From contig NZ_BCVQ01000029.1 of assembly GCF_001591825.1 (NCBI RefSeq), forward strand, positions 1 through 50,431: a stretch of DNA of 50,431 nucleotides, in the 5' to 3' direction. The translations under genes were made by a program, and so were the position numbers. Of the stretch, positions 1-10,707 are shown piece after piece. Position 1 is the stretch's first letter; each line of letters starts with the position of its first letter. The DNA comes from Rossellomorea vietnamensis NBRC 101237. Its GTDB lineage: Bacteria; Bacillota; Bacilli; Bacillales; Bacillaceae_B. The notes below the pieces were generated by a model. That model made no database searches. It saw only the letters and a program-made list of their open reading frames with translations, and had not been told where the DNA came from.

Positions 1-87
1 CGGTGTAACACGCAATCCTAATTATTTATTAGATTGTTCATTATTAAAGAAATGGATTTAATTATGTCTTAGCTTCATATAAACTAA

Positions 88-2469
88 TTATGGTTTTAGT
101 ATCAATTGATCTCCTTTCGAGCCTGAAAGTGAGGTTTTATGATAATCTCCATTTACCCAGGCGTCAATTTGATCTTGATACCATTCACTCTTGTAATGAC
201 CAGCCTGTCCCGGGCCGACAATATGATAGCCGTTCTCCATATCGGAAGTATCGATCGCGAATCTCCATGAAGCTCCGTGATTCACGATACCTTCCTCATT
301 ATAACTGGCAGCCTCCACTGTTACCCTGCTTCCTCCCACAGGTACAGGCTCTCTGGCATTCAAGAACTTTTTTAAGATGGGCGAAGCACTTGATAATGGA
401 TGCTCAAAATATACTCTATGATACATCCCCCACTCCCATTCATCCATGGATGATCCATATGCTTCCTCAAGCTCGCTCAGTGCACTCGCAAGGGATTTCG
501 CCAAAAATGTCTCGTATCCTTCTTGCTCTGCAAACCACTCGGACTCCTCCCCTTTATGTGCTTTTCGAATAAGCTCATCGACAACACTTTGACGCCCCTC
601 AAAGAGCTTCATCATATCATCCGGTACATCCTTTTCAAAAAGTCCCGTCGATATTTCATTCATCCACTGATGAAAAATCAGAGGGGCGGCTAAGTTCTTA
701 TCATCAACATAGTTCCATGAGATTAGGATCTCTATGGCTTTTTTTTGCTCATCGGTCAATGACCCGGTCTCCAAATCCTCCGTAAGGATAGGTACAAACT
801 CACGTGCGTGTAAATTCTTCTGATCCATTTGCAATGCTTTCATATCAGAAATCGTAAGCTCACTTTTTCCTTTTAAGTATTCTGAGATTCTCATATATCG
901 ATACGGTTGTGCCCAGTGATGACTGATATGGTAAGGATAATCATCATCTACTACTTTATTATTCGCAGTAGCCACAAATCCTGATTGGGGATTGATCACC
1001 TTCGGAAGTTCGTCAAAGGGTATGAATCCCTGCCAATCATAATCAGGATCCCATCCCGGAACAGGCAATAGCCCATCCCCTTTCTTCCTGATAGGAATCT
1101 TTCCATTTGCCTTGTATGCTATCGTGCCATCTTTAGAAGCAAATACGAAATTCTGGGTAGGAACATGAAAGTCCTCCAAGGCTTCTTCGAATTCATCCCA
1201 GTTCTTCGCCTTATTGATATTGATGATGGCGGAGAGCTCAAGACTGGGATCCAATGCGGTCCATCTCATGGCCATTACTTCTTTTGCCTCATCTTGATGA
1301 GCAAACTCTGAAATCACCGGCCCATGCCTCGTTATGGTGACTTTATAAGGTATGGTCTCACCATCCTTTACCTTGATCGGTTCTTGTACGATGGTTGCCT
1401 TTTCCCATTTCCCGTCATACAAAAACAGATCTGGATCTTTCTCGCTACGCTTTTCAATATACAAGTCCTGTACATCGGGACCCGTGTTGGTGACTCCCCA
1501 TGCAATCTGTTCATTGTGACCCAGGATAATCCCCGGAATTCCGGCAAAGATCACTCCACTTACATTGACTTCAGGTGATTCGAGCTGCATTTGATACCAT
1601 ATGGAAGGTGTCCCCAATGATAGATGTGGATCATCTGCCAGTAATGGCTTTCCGCTTTTGGTCTTATCTCCGCTGACAACCCAGTTATTGCTTCCGTTAA
1701 ATTCCGGCGGTATGACTGCTGCAGCGAATGATTGCTTGAAATCAATCTGTGGCTCTCCTATATCTGAGAGAATGGTAGGCGCATCTTTCGGATAAGTCGG
1801 AAAAAGGTCATAAGCCTTCTCCTTCGACAGATTATCCAACGCCCAATACCTGAAGGCCTGGCCCTGCCAATGCCCCCCCAAGTCGAAAGCCATGTATTTC
1901 CCTATGGTCAAAGAATCAATCGGTGTCCATTTCTCAGGTTTGTAGCCTAATAGAGTGAATTCAATAGGGAGCCTTCCCCCATCCTGGGCCTCTTCCATAT
2001 ATGCATTGACTCCCTCGGCATACCATTCCAGAAGCTGCTTTGCTTCATCCGGATAGGCGGTAAAAGATACCTCCGCTGCCCTCCTTAAACCAAATGTACG
2101 GAAGAACTTGTCCCTATCCACCGCCTTCTCCCCAACAACTTCACTCAATCTTCCCGATGCCTGGCGCCTGCTTAGATCCATTTGGAACAAACGATCCTGC
2201 GCTTGAACATATCCTTGTGCCATATAAAGATCTTTTTCATTTTGAGCCTGAATATGAGGCACGCCATCTTCGTCTCTTATGATTGTCACTTCCTTTGATA
2301 ATCCCTTCAGTGTAAGGGTTCCGGTTGTAACGGGAAGAGACCTGTCAATATAATAATTTGCAAAGATCAAGAGTCCGAGGAGGATAAACAATATACTCCC
2401 TGCGGTCCACAGCGTTATTTTCAGACGTTTATTCTTTTTCTGATGCTGAAGCTCAATGCCTCCATCCAT
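88..2469 (-). CDS. Penicillin acylase family N-terminal-nucleophile hydrolase, membrane-anchored
   Basis: 793 aa. A Lys/Arg-rich N-terminus is followed by one membrane segment (about residues 17-40), so the enzyme should be anchored with its catalytic part outside. The family is translated as one chain and cuts itself into alpha and beta subunits; the new N-terminal Ser is the nucleophile. Here the junction reads NGS-NNWVVSG, making Ser260 the predicted nucleophile. The alpha part carries the usual RDxxGVPHIxA and QGYVQAQDRLFQMD stretches, the beta part LLADDPHL and GHNEQIAWG. The C-terminal GQAGHYKSEWYQDQ stretch is also typical. The start has a GGGGG SD motif just upstream. Natural substrates of Bacillus members are usually unknown; acyl-homoserine lactones or amide-linked acyl compounds are possible. 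It appears to be a single-gene unit. Confidence 0.9.
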   Translation of the reverse strand: MDGGIELQHQKKNKRLKITLWTAGSILFILLGLLIFANYYIDRSLPVTTGTLTLKGLSKEVTIIRDEDGVPHIQAQNEKDLYMAQGYVQAQDRLFQMDLSRRQASGRLSEVVGEKAVDRDKFFRTFGLRRAAEVSFTAYPDEAKQLLEWYAEGVNAYMEEAQDGGRLPIEFTLLGYKPEKWTPIDSLTIGKYMAFDLGGHWQGQAFRYWALDNLSKEKAYDLFPTYPKDAPTILSDIGEPQIDFKQSFAAAVIPPEFNGSNNWVVSGDKTKSGKPLLADDPHLSLGTPSIWYQMQLESPEVNVSGVIFAGIPGIILGHNEQIAWGVTNTGPDVQDLYIEKRSEKDPDLFLYDGKWEKATIVQEPIKVKDGETIPYKVTITRHGPVISEFAHQDEAKEVMAMRWTALDPSLELSAIININKAKNWDEFEEALEDFHVPTQNFVFASKDGTIAYKANGKIPIRKKGDGLLPVPGWDPDYDWQGFIPFDELPKVINPQSGFVATANNKVVDDDYPYHISHHWAQPYRYMRISEYLKGKSELTISDMKALQMDQKNLHAREFVPILTEDLETGSLTDEQKKAIEILISWNYVDDKNLAAPLIFHQWMNEISTGLFEKDVPDDMMKLFEGRQSVVDELIRKAHKGEESEWFAEQEGYETFLAKSLASALSELEEAYGSSMDEWEWGMYHRVYFEHPLSSASPILKKFLNAREPVPVGGSRVTVEAASYNEEGIVNHGASWRFAIDTSDMENGYHIVGPGQAGHYKSEWYQDQIDAWVNGDYHKTSLSGSKGDQLILKP

Positions 2470-2591
2470 TCTAATATCCCCCAGTTTATATATAGAATTT
2501 TCTGAAAAATAATTATATCTTTAATATTAGCCCTTCAGGAGAAAAATCCTGCTCTCAAAAAGGAGAATTTTCATAATGGACGAATCAACAG

Positions 2592-2637
2592 CTAAAATAA
2601 AAAAGCATTCGATTGAATGGGGATCAATTGAATGCTT
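2592..2637 (-). terminator. Rho-independent terminator of the methyltransferase gene
   Basis: A 14-bp stem (2603-2616 with 2624-2637, one G-U type mismatch) around a 7-nt loop is followed on the minus strand by a T-rich run. It lies directly after the stop codon of the gene ending at 2646. Confidence 0.8.
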
Positions 2638-2645
2638 ATGATTTC

Positions 2646-3683
2646 TTACCTTATTTTAGCAATGATTCCATTATGAACTTTAATGTACCCGTGCTGTAAA
2701 ATATCCGCCCCATTTTCATATAAATACAGACCCATCTGTTCAATGGTCATCAATTCCCTGTATGTGTGGTTCATAACATCCGCCATCACTTCGTAATAGA
2801 CTTTGGATTTAAGCTGAGCCCTTGGTGTAGTCAAGACCATGTATCCATTTGGCTTCAAAAATTTCCGATGCCACTCTATCACTTCTGACTTATAATCATC
2901 GGGAAAATGTTCTAATAGCCCGACACTCAAAACGATGTCAAACTCCCTTCCGAACGATAAATCCCTGATATCCGAGACGATGTATGTTGTCTTAAAGTCA
3001 CCTTTATAATACGTTTTCAATCCGCCTGTGGAGGGATTTGGCCCGAGGAAGGGGTACGTTTCCGGAAATTCCCGATACCGAATATCACGACAAAACGAAT
3101 CATAATCGACCATCACGATTTCACTGCCGGGATAGAGGGCAGAAAGCTGCATGGCTTCATACCCTTCAGCTGCCCCTAAAAATAATATTTTCGGCTTAAC
3201 CACATCCAGTCCGCTGAATAAGGCTCTCTTCCCCCTGGGATCCCAAACACCATCCTGTATTCTGTGCACATAATTCCAGAGATGCAGCCTGAGGTGATCC
3301 CCTAATGCTTCCGTGGATTCTTTTATATTTAGTTTCAAAGCATTCCTGACGATGCGACTTCTACTTTCCTTCGTTTCTGCAGGCACATCTTTCACAAACC
3401 ATTCATGGAAAGAGCGATTAAACATTTCCCAAGACGTATGGACGGGTAGTGATTTTCCTTTTTCTTTTTCCCAATCCTTTTTTTCTTTAGCAAAGGACGT
3501 CACCTCATAAGGACGACCAACGTCCTTCCAAGTTAATGTGGACCAATCCTTGACCCCCTTCAACTTTACAAATTTATTATATTCCTTTTCAGAAAACTGC
3601 CTTTTATCCACTCGATAAGATGCCGTCAAATATGTTTCTTCCTGAACAGATTCATTGTTTAAAGACGTTTCAACTTCAATCAT
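2646..3683 (-). CDS. Class I SAM-dependent methyltransferase
   Basis: 345 aa. A Rossmann methyltransferase domain occupies the C-terminal half. Motif I is FLGAAEG (about 168-174), the acidic residue binding the ribose is in VMVDYDS (about 191-197), and the motif IV/post region is FDIVLSVGLLEHF (about 248-260). KPNGYMVLTTP follows as the usual strand after motif IV. The N-terminal 150 residues are charged and show no domain I recognise. The GAGGGGG SD sits 7 nt before the ATG. The family transfers methyl groups from SAM, but the substrate cannot be read from the sequence. It is monocistronic, ending at its own terminator. Confidence 0.75.
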   Translation of the reverse strand: MIEVETSLNNESVQEETYLTASYRVDKRQFSEKEYNKFVKLKGVKDWSTLTWKDVGRPYEVTSFAKEKKDWEKEKGKSLPVHTSWEMFNRSFHEWFVKDVPAETKESRSRIVRNALKLNIKESTEALGDHLRLHLWNYVHRIQDGVWDPRGKRALFSGLDVVKPKILFLGAAEGYEAMQLSALYPGSEIVMVDYDSFCRDIRYREFPETYPFLGPNPSTGGLKTYYKGDFKTTYIVSDIRDLSFGREFDIVLSVGLLEHFPDDYKSEVIEWHRKFLKPNGYMVLTTPRAQLKSKVYYEVMADVMNHTYRELMTIEQMGLYLYENGADILQHGYIKVHNGIIAKIR

Positions 3684-3872
3684 ATTTCTTCCCCCTCAAA
3701 AAAGAGCGCTTACATCCTTTCTATATACATTAAAGAAAAGACTTGAAAATCCTCTATTAGCATGAATTTTAATCTGGTTACCATAATATTATTATTGTAA
3801 CTTTTCACAGAAACTCCTCTTCGTTTATCCGTATTAGGATTATGGGTAGAAGATAGTTAGGAGGTGAGGGTC

Positions 3873-4319
3873 TTGAGTTTTGATTATGACATGGATTTTG
3901 ATTCCATAGATTTTCGTAAACACCCTGAAAAATACCGTGTAGGCCGCGGGGAACAAGGCGTTTTACTTGTAGAGCCCTATAAAAGCGAAATCCTTCCAGA
4001 ATGGCGTTTTAAAACACCGGATATTGCAGAAGAATCCTCAAGTACCATTTATCGCATGTTTCTTCAATATAAGGAGGAGAATGATTTTGTGGGAATGGAT
4101 ATGGCAAGGAAATTCCTTCAGATGGGCTATACGAGGGCGAGAAGGTACGCCAATTATCCTGGGGGAAAAAAATACGATAACGATGGGGATATCAATGATC
4201 GAAAGATAGATGAACAGAAAGCTGAATCAGCCGCCATATTTGAAGAGAAATGGAAATTGGCGAGAGAGGATGAAGACTATCTGACAAGAAAAAAGGAACA
4301 TCAAAACAAATATGGTTGA
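3873..4319 (+). CDS. DUF4385 family protein
   Basis: 148 aa from the chosen TTG. The sequence FDYDMDFDSIDFRKHPEKYRVGRGEQG, then PYKSEILPEWRFKTP and FVGMDMARKFLQMGYTRARRYAN, matches my memory of DUF4385, a small conserved family of unknown function. I chose TTG at 3873 because AGGAGGTG (3859-3866) is 8 nt upstream; a GTG at 3864 lies inside that SD and is unlikely. It is the only plus-strand gene in this neighbourhood and is divergent from the methyltransferase gene. Its stop codon overlaps the strong hairpin at 4318-4354. Confidence 0.8.
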   Translation: MSFDYDMDFDSIDFRKHPEKYRVGRGEQGVLLVEPYKSEILPEWRFKTPDIAEESSSTIYRMFLQYKEENDFVGMDMARKFLQMGYTRARRYANYPGGKKYDNDGDINDRKIDEQKAESAAIFEEKWKLAREDEDYLTRKKEHQNKYG

Positions 4320-4354
4320 ATGGGGATGAACCTTGTAAAGGCTCATCCCCATTC
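4318..4354. terminator. Long inverted repeat between convergent DUF4385 gene and mutL
   Basis: A perfect 12-bp stem (4318-4329 with 4343-4354) encloses a loop that itself holds CCTT/AAGG, so an almost continuous hairpin forms. It overlaps the stop codon of the plus-strand gene and lies 6 nt beyond the end of mutL. Neither strand has a good T-run, so it may stabilise 3' ends rather than act as a classical terminator. Confidence 0.5.
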
Positions 4355-4360
4355 ATTCCA

Positions 4361-6226
4361 TTACATAATCCGTTTAAACATTTTTTCCATTTCATAGGTG
4401 GAATAATGAATGATAATCGGTCGACCGTGAGGACAGGTGAATGGATCGCTGGTTCTTCTTAATTCATCCAGCAGCGCCTGCATATCCTCATTCCTCAAAT
4501 GATGATTTGCTTTGATGGACCCCTTGCAACTCATCATGATGGCTGCTTCTTCCCTGAGCTTTTTAATATCGACCTTGTTCATCTTGATGATCTGCTCAAT
4601 CATGTCTTCGATGGTTTCCTGCTCTTCCCCTTTAGGAAACCACTGTGGATGGGCACGTACGATAAAACTGTTGTATCCGAAGGCCTCAAGGAAAACCCCT
4701 ACTTCTTCAAGGAGTGAACGTGATTCATTGATCTTAATATACTCATCCGTGGAGAATTCAAGTGTAAGGGGAACAAGGAGTTCCTGAAGCTCTTTCGCGA
4801 CCTGCCCCACCTTCTCTTTATAAAATTCATACTTTATCCGTTCCTGAGCCGCATGCTGATCAATGATATAAAGACCACGTTCATTTTGGGCGAATATATA
4901 CGTACCATGCATTTGCCCGACAAGATAAAGAGTGGGAACCCTGGGTGTTTCCTTTTCCTCGTCGATTACTTGTATAGATTGTTCCCGGGATTCTTCTTCC
5001 TCGACAGGGTACCGTTGAAGAGGTTCCTCATTTGATACGATGCTGTCTTCCGCCTCAATGAGAGGTCGCTGCGGCTCATACAGCTTCACCATCTCTTCTT
5101 TAGGCAGCGACGGCTCCCGGACGGAGTCACTCTTACCATATCTACTTTCTTGTCGCTTAGCGGCGTGATCGAGATTCAAGTATGTCTGCTCCGACTTCGG
5201 TTGAGCCAGTTTAGGTGAGAGGGCTCCTGACGGAATCAGTTCCTTTCCTTTGAACACCCTCTTGATTCCTTCCGTCACCAACGCATTGAGCTCTGCTTCC
5301 TTACTGATGCGGACCTCCATTTTCGATGGATGCACATTCACATCCACCAGGATCGGGTCCATCTCGATACTAAGGAGCACGATGGGATGTCGTCCGATGG
5401 GGAGAAGTGTGTGATATCCTTCCCCGATCGCTTTCGCCAGTGCATAGTTCTTGATGAATCTCCCGTTGATCATCGTCGAAATATAATTCCTTGATGCCCT
5501 GGTGACCTCAGGAAGGGATATGAAGCCTTTTACTTTAAAATCAAGGGACTCCACTTCGATCGGTACCATCTTCTTCGCTATCCCGACACCGTAAATCGCG
5601 GCAAGGACCTGCCGGACATCCCCATTTCCATTCGTGTGCAAAAGGGATTTGCCGTTATGGAGAAGCTTGATCGAGACAAAAGGATGGGCAAGGGCAATCC
5701 GATTTACTACATCCGTTATATTGCCAAGCTCCGTATGGATGGTTTTCATGTATTTTAACCGAGCAGGGGTATTGAAGAACAGTTGTGAAACTGTGATGTC
5801 CGTTCCTTTTCTGGACGACGTGCTTTCAATCGATTGGACTTCTCCACCTTGGAGTTCAATACTCGTACCGGGACCTTCACCCGTACTGGTTTTTAATGTG
5901 AAATAAGAAACAGAAGCAATACTCGGAAGTGCTTCTCCCCTGAATCCCAACGTTCGGATACGGAACAGATCATTTTCGTCTTTGATCTTACTCGTTGCAT
6001 GCCGCTTAAAGGCTGTTTGGACATCTTCCTTCTCAATTCCGTCGCCATTATCGATGATGCGTATGGATTGTAAACCTGCTTCCTCGATATGGATTTCGAT
6101 GACGGTCCCACCTGCATCGATGCTATTTTCAAGGAGTTCTTTCACCACAGAAGCCGGTCGTTCCACCACTTCCCCTGCTGCAATTTTATTAGAAAGGGAA
6201 TCATCAAGCTGAAATATTTTCACCAC
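4361..6226 (-). CDS. mutL: DNA mismatch repair protein MutL
   Basis: 621 aa. The GHKL ATPase N-terminal domain is clear: [24 protein letters not shown] (16-39), DNGDGI (59-64), TLGFRGEAL (92-100) and a [16 protein letters not shown] stretch. A charged, low-complexity linker (about 330-425) leads to the dimerisation/endonuclease domain. That domain has the metal-binding [12 protein letters not shown] motif (456-467), [10 protein letters not shown] and CPHGRP (598-603). These indicate a MutL with nicking endonuclease activity, as expected in organisms without MutH. Start is GTG with AAGGAGGTG about 6 nt upstream. It is 12 nt downstream of mutS, so the two are one operon. Confidence 0.97.
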   Translation of the reverse strand: MVKIFQLDDSLSNKIAAGEVVERPASVVKELLENSIDAGGTVIEIHIEEAGLQSIRIIDNGDGIEKEDVQTAFKRHATSKIKDENDLFRIRTLGFRGEALPSIASVSYFTLKTSTGEGPGTSIELQGGEVQSIESTSSRKGTDITVSQLFFNTPARLKYMKTIHTELGNITDVVNRIALAHPFVSIKLLHNGKSLLHTNGNGDVRQVLAAIYGVGIAKKMVPIEVESLDFKVKGFISLPEVTRASRNYISTMINGRFIKNYALAKAIGEGYHTLLPIGRHPIVLLSIEMDPILVDVNVHPSKMEVRISKEAELNALVTEGIKRVFKGKELIPSGALSPKLAQPKSEQTYLNLDHAAKRQESRYGKSDSVREPSLPKEEMVKLYEPQRPLIEAEDSIVSNEEPLQRYPVEEEESREQSIQVIDEEKETPRVPTLYLVGQMHGTYIFAQNERGLYIIDQHAAQERIKYEFYKEKVGQVAKELQELLVPLTLEFSTDEYIKINESRSLLEEVGVFLEAFGYNSFIVRAHPQWFPKGEEQETIEDMIEQIIKMNKVDIKKLREEAAIMMSCKGSIKANHHLRNEDMQALLDELRRTSDPFTCPHGRPIIIHYSTYEMEKMFKRIM

Positions 6227-6238
6227 AGTTCCACCTCC

Positions 6239-8860
6239 TTATTGCTTTAATTTCTTTTGGATTCCGTATAATGTATTCATAGCATCCAATGGCGTCATTT
6301 CAAGGATATCCAATTTTTTTAATTCCTCTATACATTTCTTTTCTTTGGAATTCAGCTTTTCCTTCTTTTCCGATTTTTCAGCTCCAAAAAAGGATAGCTG
6401 GGCCAAATCTTCTTCACTTGTTTCCCGCTTTTCTACAAACGATTCCCTTGAAGCCGCTACTTCATTAGAAGATGAAGGCTCTTCCTTCCGTTCAAGCTCA
6501 AGAAGAATTTCATTCGCTCTCTGAATGAGGGCCTGTGGCAGTTCAGCGAGTTCTGCAACATGTATTCCATAACTTTTGTCCGCCGCACCCTCTTTGATTT
6601 TATGAAGAAAAACAAGTTTTCCATTTTGCTCCATCGCACTTACATGAACATTTTTCACTTTTGCCAACTCTTCCTCAAGAACCGTTAATTCATGGTAGTG
6701 AGTGGAGAATAAGGTTTTTGCCCCGATATGTTCATGGATGTACTCAATGATTGCCTGTGCCAATGCCATCCCGTCATAAGTGGATGTGCCCCGTCCAATT
6801 TCATCGAACAGAATCAGACTTTGTTGAGTTGCGTGAATGATGGCATTCTTGGCCTCAAGCATTTCTACCATGAATGTACTCTGACCGGAGATCAAATCAT
6901 CCGCAGCTCCAATGCGGGTGAATACCTGATCGAATACAGGAAGATTTGCCTCACTTGCAGGCACATAACACCCGATTTGCGCAAGGATGCTCGTTAGGGC
7001 CACCTGTCTCATATAGGTGCTTTTACCCGACATATTGGGTCCAGTGATGAGAAAGACTTCTCTTTCCTCGTCCATATAACAGTCATTCGGAACGTACTCC
7101 TGGGCACCCATCACCTTTTCCACCACGGGATGCCGTCCATCCTTCAGCATGATCCTTCTTTCGTCATTGAAAACAGGGCGGGTGTAATGACGTTTCTCGC
7201 TGACTGTAGCAAAGCACTGTAGAACGTCCAGTTCACTGACAAGTTTCGCCAGTTTTTGCAGGCGCGGGATAAATTCCTTTACCCTTTCTCGTATTCCAAT
7301 GAATAATTCATATTCTAAATCCACACTCTTTTCATCAGCCTGGAGGATGAGGGATTCTTTCTCTTTCAATTCCGGGGTGATGAACCGCTCCGCATTGGTT
7401 AAAGTCTGTTTCCGTTCATAACGTCCTTCTTCCAAGTGCTGCAGATTCGCTCTCGTTACTTCGATATAGTAACCAAATACCCGATTGAATCCTACTTTAA
7501 GTGACCTTATTCCTGTCCTTTCCCTTTCATCGCGTTCAAGCTTCGCAATCCACGATTTACCATTTTTACTAGCATCACGATATTGATCCAGTTCCTCATG
7601 ATATCCATCCTGAATCAAACTTCCTTCTTTTATAGACAAGGGAGGATTTTCGATCAATGCCTTTTCGAGAAGATCCGTCAACTCTTCACAAGGGTCGAGC
7701 CTTGCGACAAGCTCATCGGTTGCATCATTTTCCAGCGATTGGATCAATTGCTTTAAGACGGGGATCTGTTGCAGGGATTTTTTCAACTGGATCAAATCAC
7801 GTCCATTTACATTTCCGAAGGCGACGCGGCCAGCCAGCCTCTCGAGATCATACACTTCTTTCAGTCGTTCTCTCAGATCCTGCCTTTCAAAGAAGCGTTC
7901 CATTAACACCTCCACCACTGTCTGACGCCTTTCGATTTCCTGTTTGTTTATGAGGGGTCGATCGATCCATTGCTTCAAAAGTCGGGCACCCATCGCGGTC
8001 ATCGTTTCATCCAACAGCCAAAGAAGTGACCCTTTCTTCCCTTTGGAACGGATGGTTTCTGTCAGCTCCAGGTTCCGCTTCGAATAATAATCCATTTTCA
8101 TAAATTGGTGAAGCTGATACGTTTCCACGATTTGCAGGTGATCCAAACTCCTTTTCTGTGTTCGGAATAAATAATGGAACAGGAGTGAAGAGGCTTGGAT
8201 GAGTTTCCCTTGCTTCAGTGGTTCCACCAGATGGGTGAAAGCATGTCCTGGATTCGATTCCTGCTCAAAGGATAAGGTAACATCGGTTCTCTCTTTGATC
8301 CTGCCCTGAATTTCATCAGAAAGATCAGGATGGATGACCACTTCTTTAGCCCCAATGGTGGCTAATTCATTCATCAACGCCTGGAGGCCTTCTGAAACGA
8401 CCGTCACCTTGGTTTCACCTGTTGTAAGGTCACTATAAGCAAGTCCATACGTATCATCATCAAAAGCGGTGACGGAAGCAATATAGTTATTTTCTTTGTC
8501 ATTCAGACCTTTCCCATCCATCACCGTACCTGGTGTAATGAGCTGGACAACTTCCCTTCTCACTACCCCCTTGGCTTGCTTAGGATCTTCGGTCTGTTCG
8601 CATATCGCTACTTTAAATCCTTTATCGATGAGCTGCTCTATGTAATTAGGAGCAGAATGATAGGGTACACCACACATGGGGATTCGTTCCTTTCCACCCC
8701 CATCACGGCTTGTTAAGGTTATTTCAAGTTCCTGGGATGCTTTGACGGCATCATCAAAGAACATCTCATAAAAATCGCCTAAACGAAAAAATAAAAAGGC
8801 ATCCTGGTATTCTGCCTTTACTTGTAAGTATTGTTTTATCATTGGAGTGTATTGTGTCAT
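6239..8860 (-). CDS. mutS: DNA mismatch recognition protein MutS
   Basis: 873 aa from the ATG at 8860. The mismatch-binding FYE motif lies in [15 protein letters not shown] near the N-terminus. Walker [10 protein letters not shown] starts at about residue 607 and Walker B/signature DEIGRGTS at about 684. The C-terminus carries the charged helix leading to a beta-clamp/tetramerisation region. The start [12 protein letters not shown] lines up with B. subtilis MutS as I remember it; a TTG at 8872 would add four residues but sits almost inside the GGAAAGG SD. Unlike the B. subtilis order, cotE is not upstream of mutS here. Confidence 0.97.
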   Translation of the reverse strand: MTQYTPMIKQYLQVKAEYQDAFLFFRLGDFYEMFFDDAVKASQELEITLTSRDGGGKERIPMCGVPYHSAPNYIEQLIDKGFKVAICEQTEDPKQAKGVVRREVVQLITPGTVMDGKGLNDKENNYIASVTAFDDDTYGLAYSDLTTGETKVTVVSEGLQALMNELATIGAKEVVIHPDLSDEIQGRIKERTDVTLSFEQESNPGHAFTHLVEPLKQGKLIQASSLLFHYLFRTQKRSLDHLQIVETYQLHQFMKMDYYSKRNLELTETIRSKGKKGSLLWLLDETMTAMGARLLKQWIDRPLINKQEIERRQTVVEVLMERFFERQDLRERLKEVYDLERLAGRVAFGNVNGRDLIQLKKSLQQIPVLKQLIQSLENDATDELVARLDPCEELTDLLEKALIENPPLSIKEGSLIQDGYHEELDQYRDASKNGKSWIAKLERDERERTGIRSLKVGFNRVFGYYIEVTRANLQHLEEGRYERKQTLTNAERFITPELKEKESLILQADEKSVDLEYELFIGIRERVKEFIPRLQKLAKLVSELDVLQCFATVSEKRHYTRPVFNDERRIMLKDGRHPVVEKVMGAQEYVPNDCYMDEEREVFLITGPNMSGKSTYMRQVALTSILAQIGCYVPASEANLPVFDQVFTRIGAADDLISGQSTFMVEMLEAKNAIIHATQQSLILFDEIGRGTSTYDGMALAQAIIEYIHEHIGAKTLFSTHYHELTVLEEELAKVKNVHVSAMEQNGKLVFLHKIKEGAADKSYGIHVAELAELPQALIQRANEILLELERKEEPSSSNEVAASRESFVEKRETSEEDLAQLSFFGAEKSEKKEKLNSKEKKCIEELKKLDILEMTPLDAMNTLYGIQKKLKQ

Positions 8861-8978
8861 GGTTTCATTCAAACCTTTCCAAGTAAATCTGCTATTCTCG
8901 ACTATTCATTATATCATACAGATCAGGGTTGGAGCATGTAGTAGATTGAGGAAGCACATGATGTAATGTCCTGTAATC

Positions 8979-9011
8979 AAAAAAAATCCGCTTCCCATTT
9001 TCAGGAGCGAA
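8979..9011 (-). terminator. Rho-independent terminator of the DedA-family gene
   Basis: On the minus strand a GC-rich stem (TTCGCTCC with GGAAGCGGA, one bulge) is followed by eight T. It lies 12 nt past the stop codon at 9023 and before mutS. Confidence 0.75.
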
Positions 9012-9022
9012 CTTTCCTTTAT

Positions 9023-9640
9023 TTATTCAGCTTGCTTGGCGATAGTTGCTTCATCTTGTAAACAAGCGGACTTTGATTTTGGTTTATACACGAACTTATA
9101 TAGCAGGTACCCAATCAGGAGCACAGCCCCTCCGATGAGAAGATAGGTCTGAATATGACTCATCAAGGATTGAACGGACTTCAAGTTACCATTTTTCCCG
9201 ACTATTAACATCGTGAGGGTGATCGGGAATATACCTATAAAGGTTAATCCTCCAAATTTCCACTTATTCACTTTACTGATACCTGCAACATAGGAGACAT
9301 AATTACCGATGCCGAGGGGTCTCGTAATCGCAATACTCCACAAACCACATTTCCGAAACCACTTCTGCCCCTTTTCAATTTTCTTCGAACTGGTTTTTTC
9401 CTTGATCTTATCCTTCAGTTTAAATCCGATACCATAAGGGATGAAACTAAAAATGGTATAGATGGCACTGCTGGTGAGCGCTAATATTAATAGCTTCATC
9501 GGGGATGGATCCAAGACGTATCCATAAGTCAGCGTCACAAGGGCGCCTGGAAAAGGCAATGAGGACGCTTCAATGGCATTTCCAGCGAATAACCCCCACA
9601 TTCCCAATTCCTTGATTAATTTCATGACAAAGTCCACCAT
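9023..9640 (-). CDS. DedA/VTT-domain family membrane protein
   Basis: 205 aa from ATG at 9640, chosen because GGAGGG lies 8 nt upstream. I see several hydrophobic segments. There is a re-entrant-like region EASSLPFPGALVTLTYGY near the N-terminus, where DedA proteins have the conserved E/P-rich loop. The central GLWSIAITRPLGIGNYVSYVAGIS corresponds to the conserved FxxRFxPxxRxxxxxxAG region of the family. DedA proteins are implicated in lipid-carrier or phospholipid handling at the membrane; the exact role here is unknown. The C-terminal tail is basic and cytosolic by appearance. It ends at its own terminator, so it is probably transcribed apart from mutS. Confidence 0.75.
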   Translation of the reverse strand: MVDFVMKLIKELGMWGLFAGNAIEASSLPFPGALVTLTYGYVLDPSPMKLLILALTSSAIYTIFSFIPYGIGFKLKDKIKEKTSSKKIEKGQKWFRKCGLWSIAITRPLGIGNYVSYVAGISKVNKWKFGGLTFIGIFPITLTMLIVGKNGNLKSVQSLMSHIQTYLLIGGAVLLIGYLLYKFVYKPKSKSACLQDEATIAKQAE

Positions 9641-9757
9641 CGGTCTTTCCCTCCACGATTCATTTATATACTCTTTTCCCTCTTTCACCTAATGAAAACT
9701 CATATAAAGGATAAGATTTCACCCACTGGAGGGAATTAATGTTAGCTGATTCGTCCA

Positions 9758-10576
9758 TTAATGGATTTCATCAGTAAATGTTGGTCCATCTATTTTCCAT
9801 TGATCCTCCAATGAATCCCTGTGCAAATAAAAAACAGCATCCTTTTCCCCCTGTGAATGATTGGAGCTTATCCATTTCACCTTGAATGGTACTTTCATCG
9901 CCACTAGAGCAGGCAAGTCCTCCACGGGAAGTATGGATCTTTGGGTAATCAGGAAATGTTCCACCGAAGCAAGTACCTTTTTAATTGAACGTTTGTTTCC
10001 GGTCATTATTTTTGAAAGAAGTCCTTCATCGTGCTGATTAATGGCAATCTCAAGTACACTGATTAATTCATATGGATCCATGCGGTACAGGAAACTGTCC
10101 AGTTCCCCACCAGCTTTCAATATCATGACTTTATGGGCTAAGTCAGGATTTGGTGTCTTATGCGTCGTACTTCCGTAGAAATGGACACAGAAATGGCCTG
10201 GAAAATTATTTTGGAGTGCTCCGGCACCATGAGGCATTCCATTCATGGAGGCAGAGATGAATTGGTCATGAACCAATACCAGAATGGCACGACGATCCCA
10301 ACTCCACTTTCCCCCGTAAATGGCTTTCATTATTTTCGTGTCTTTATCTGTGACCGGCTGAACATCCGCGTGTTTACTTCCTGCCCTTCTCTGCACGTTG
10401 AAAGACAATCCTGTATCTATATCAATAATCGTAAAATAAGAGTGGTTTGGAATGATTTCCTTTACTTGTTCCCATGGGAGTACCTCTACCTGAAAACTTG
10501 GAAAGGCATCGGCCGATTTTACTCCAAAGGCAAGGAGCATTGACAGGACGATTGTAAATCTCATCATAAAAAGCAT
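9758..10576 (-). CDS. Secreted protein of unknown function with HxD and GHFCVHF pattern
   Basis: 272 aa from ATG at 10576. GAGG lies 8 nt upstream, and this start gives a clean signal peptide (MLFMMRFTIVLSMLLAFGVKSADA, cleavage after ADA likely). The mature part contains GSKHADVQP, GGKWSWDRRAILV, SMNGMPHGAGALQNNFPGHFCVHFYGSTTH. The grouping of His, Asp and Cys is reminiscent of a Cys/His active site, such as L,D-transpeptidase-like SHGC motifs, but I cannot assign it to that family. I recall similar stretches in secreted Firmicutes proteins of unknown function. It is divergent from the VanW gene across a 131-bp promoter region, and both products are predicted to be exported. Confidence 0.7.
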   Translation of the reverse strand: MLFMMRFTIVLSMLLAFGVKSADAFPSFQVEVLPWEQVKEIIPNHSYFTIIDIDTGLSFNVQRRAGSKHADVQPVTDKDTKIMKAIYGGKWSWDRRAILVLVHDQFISASMNGMPHGAGALQNNFPGHFCVHFYGSTTHKTPNPDLAHKVMILKAGGELDSFLYRMDPYELISVLEIAINQHDEGLLSKIMTGNKRSIKKVLASVEHFLITQRSILPVEDLPALVAMKVPFKVKWISSNHSQGEKDAVFYLHRDSLEDQWKIDGPTFTDEIH

Positions 10577-10707
10577 GTACGAAACCTCATTTTTTTCCTT
10601 AGTTTTGGTCACCTTATTGGCGGTTCATTCGCTCAATTTTTGGAAATGGCAGCCGAACATGAAATAGCTATTTTATACGGATACTACCCATGAAAGGGAG
10701 GATTCAT

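Noticed and set aside
90..572. 160-aa open frame on the plus strand opposite the penicillin acylase gene
   Set aside because: Antisense shadow of a well-supported gene; no SD, no family resemblance, and Pro/Arg/His-rich composition typical of a complementary frame.
2576..2641. 21-codon ORF on the plus strand preceded by AAGGAG
   Set aside because: It reads straight through the terminator of the methyltransferase gene; the SD-like string is probably chance and no conservation can be judged.
3797..3812. AT-rich palindrome-like string (ATAATATTATTAT region) upstream of the DUF4385 gene as a Fur/PerR box
   Set aside because: Fits the consensus only loosely and is the kind of match expected by chance in AT-rich intergenic DNA.
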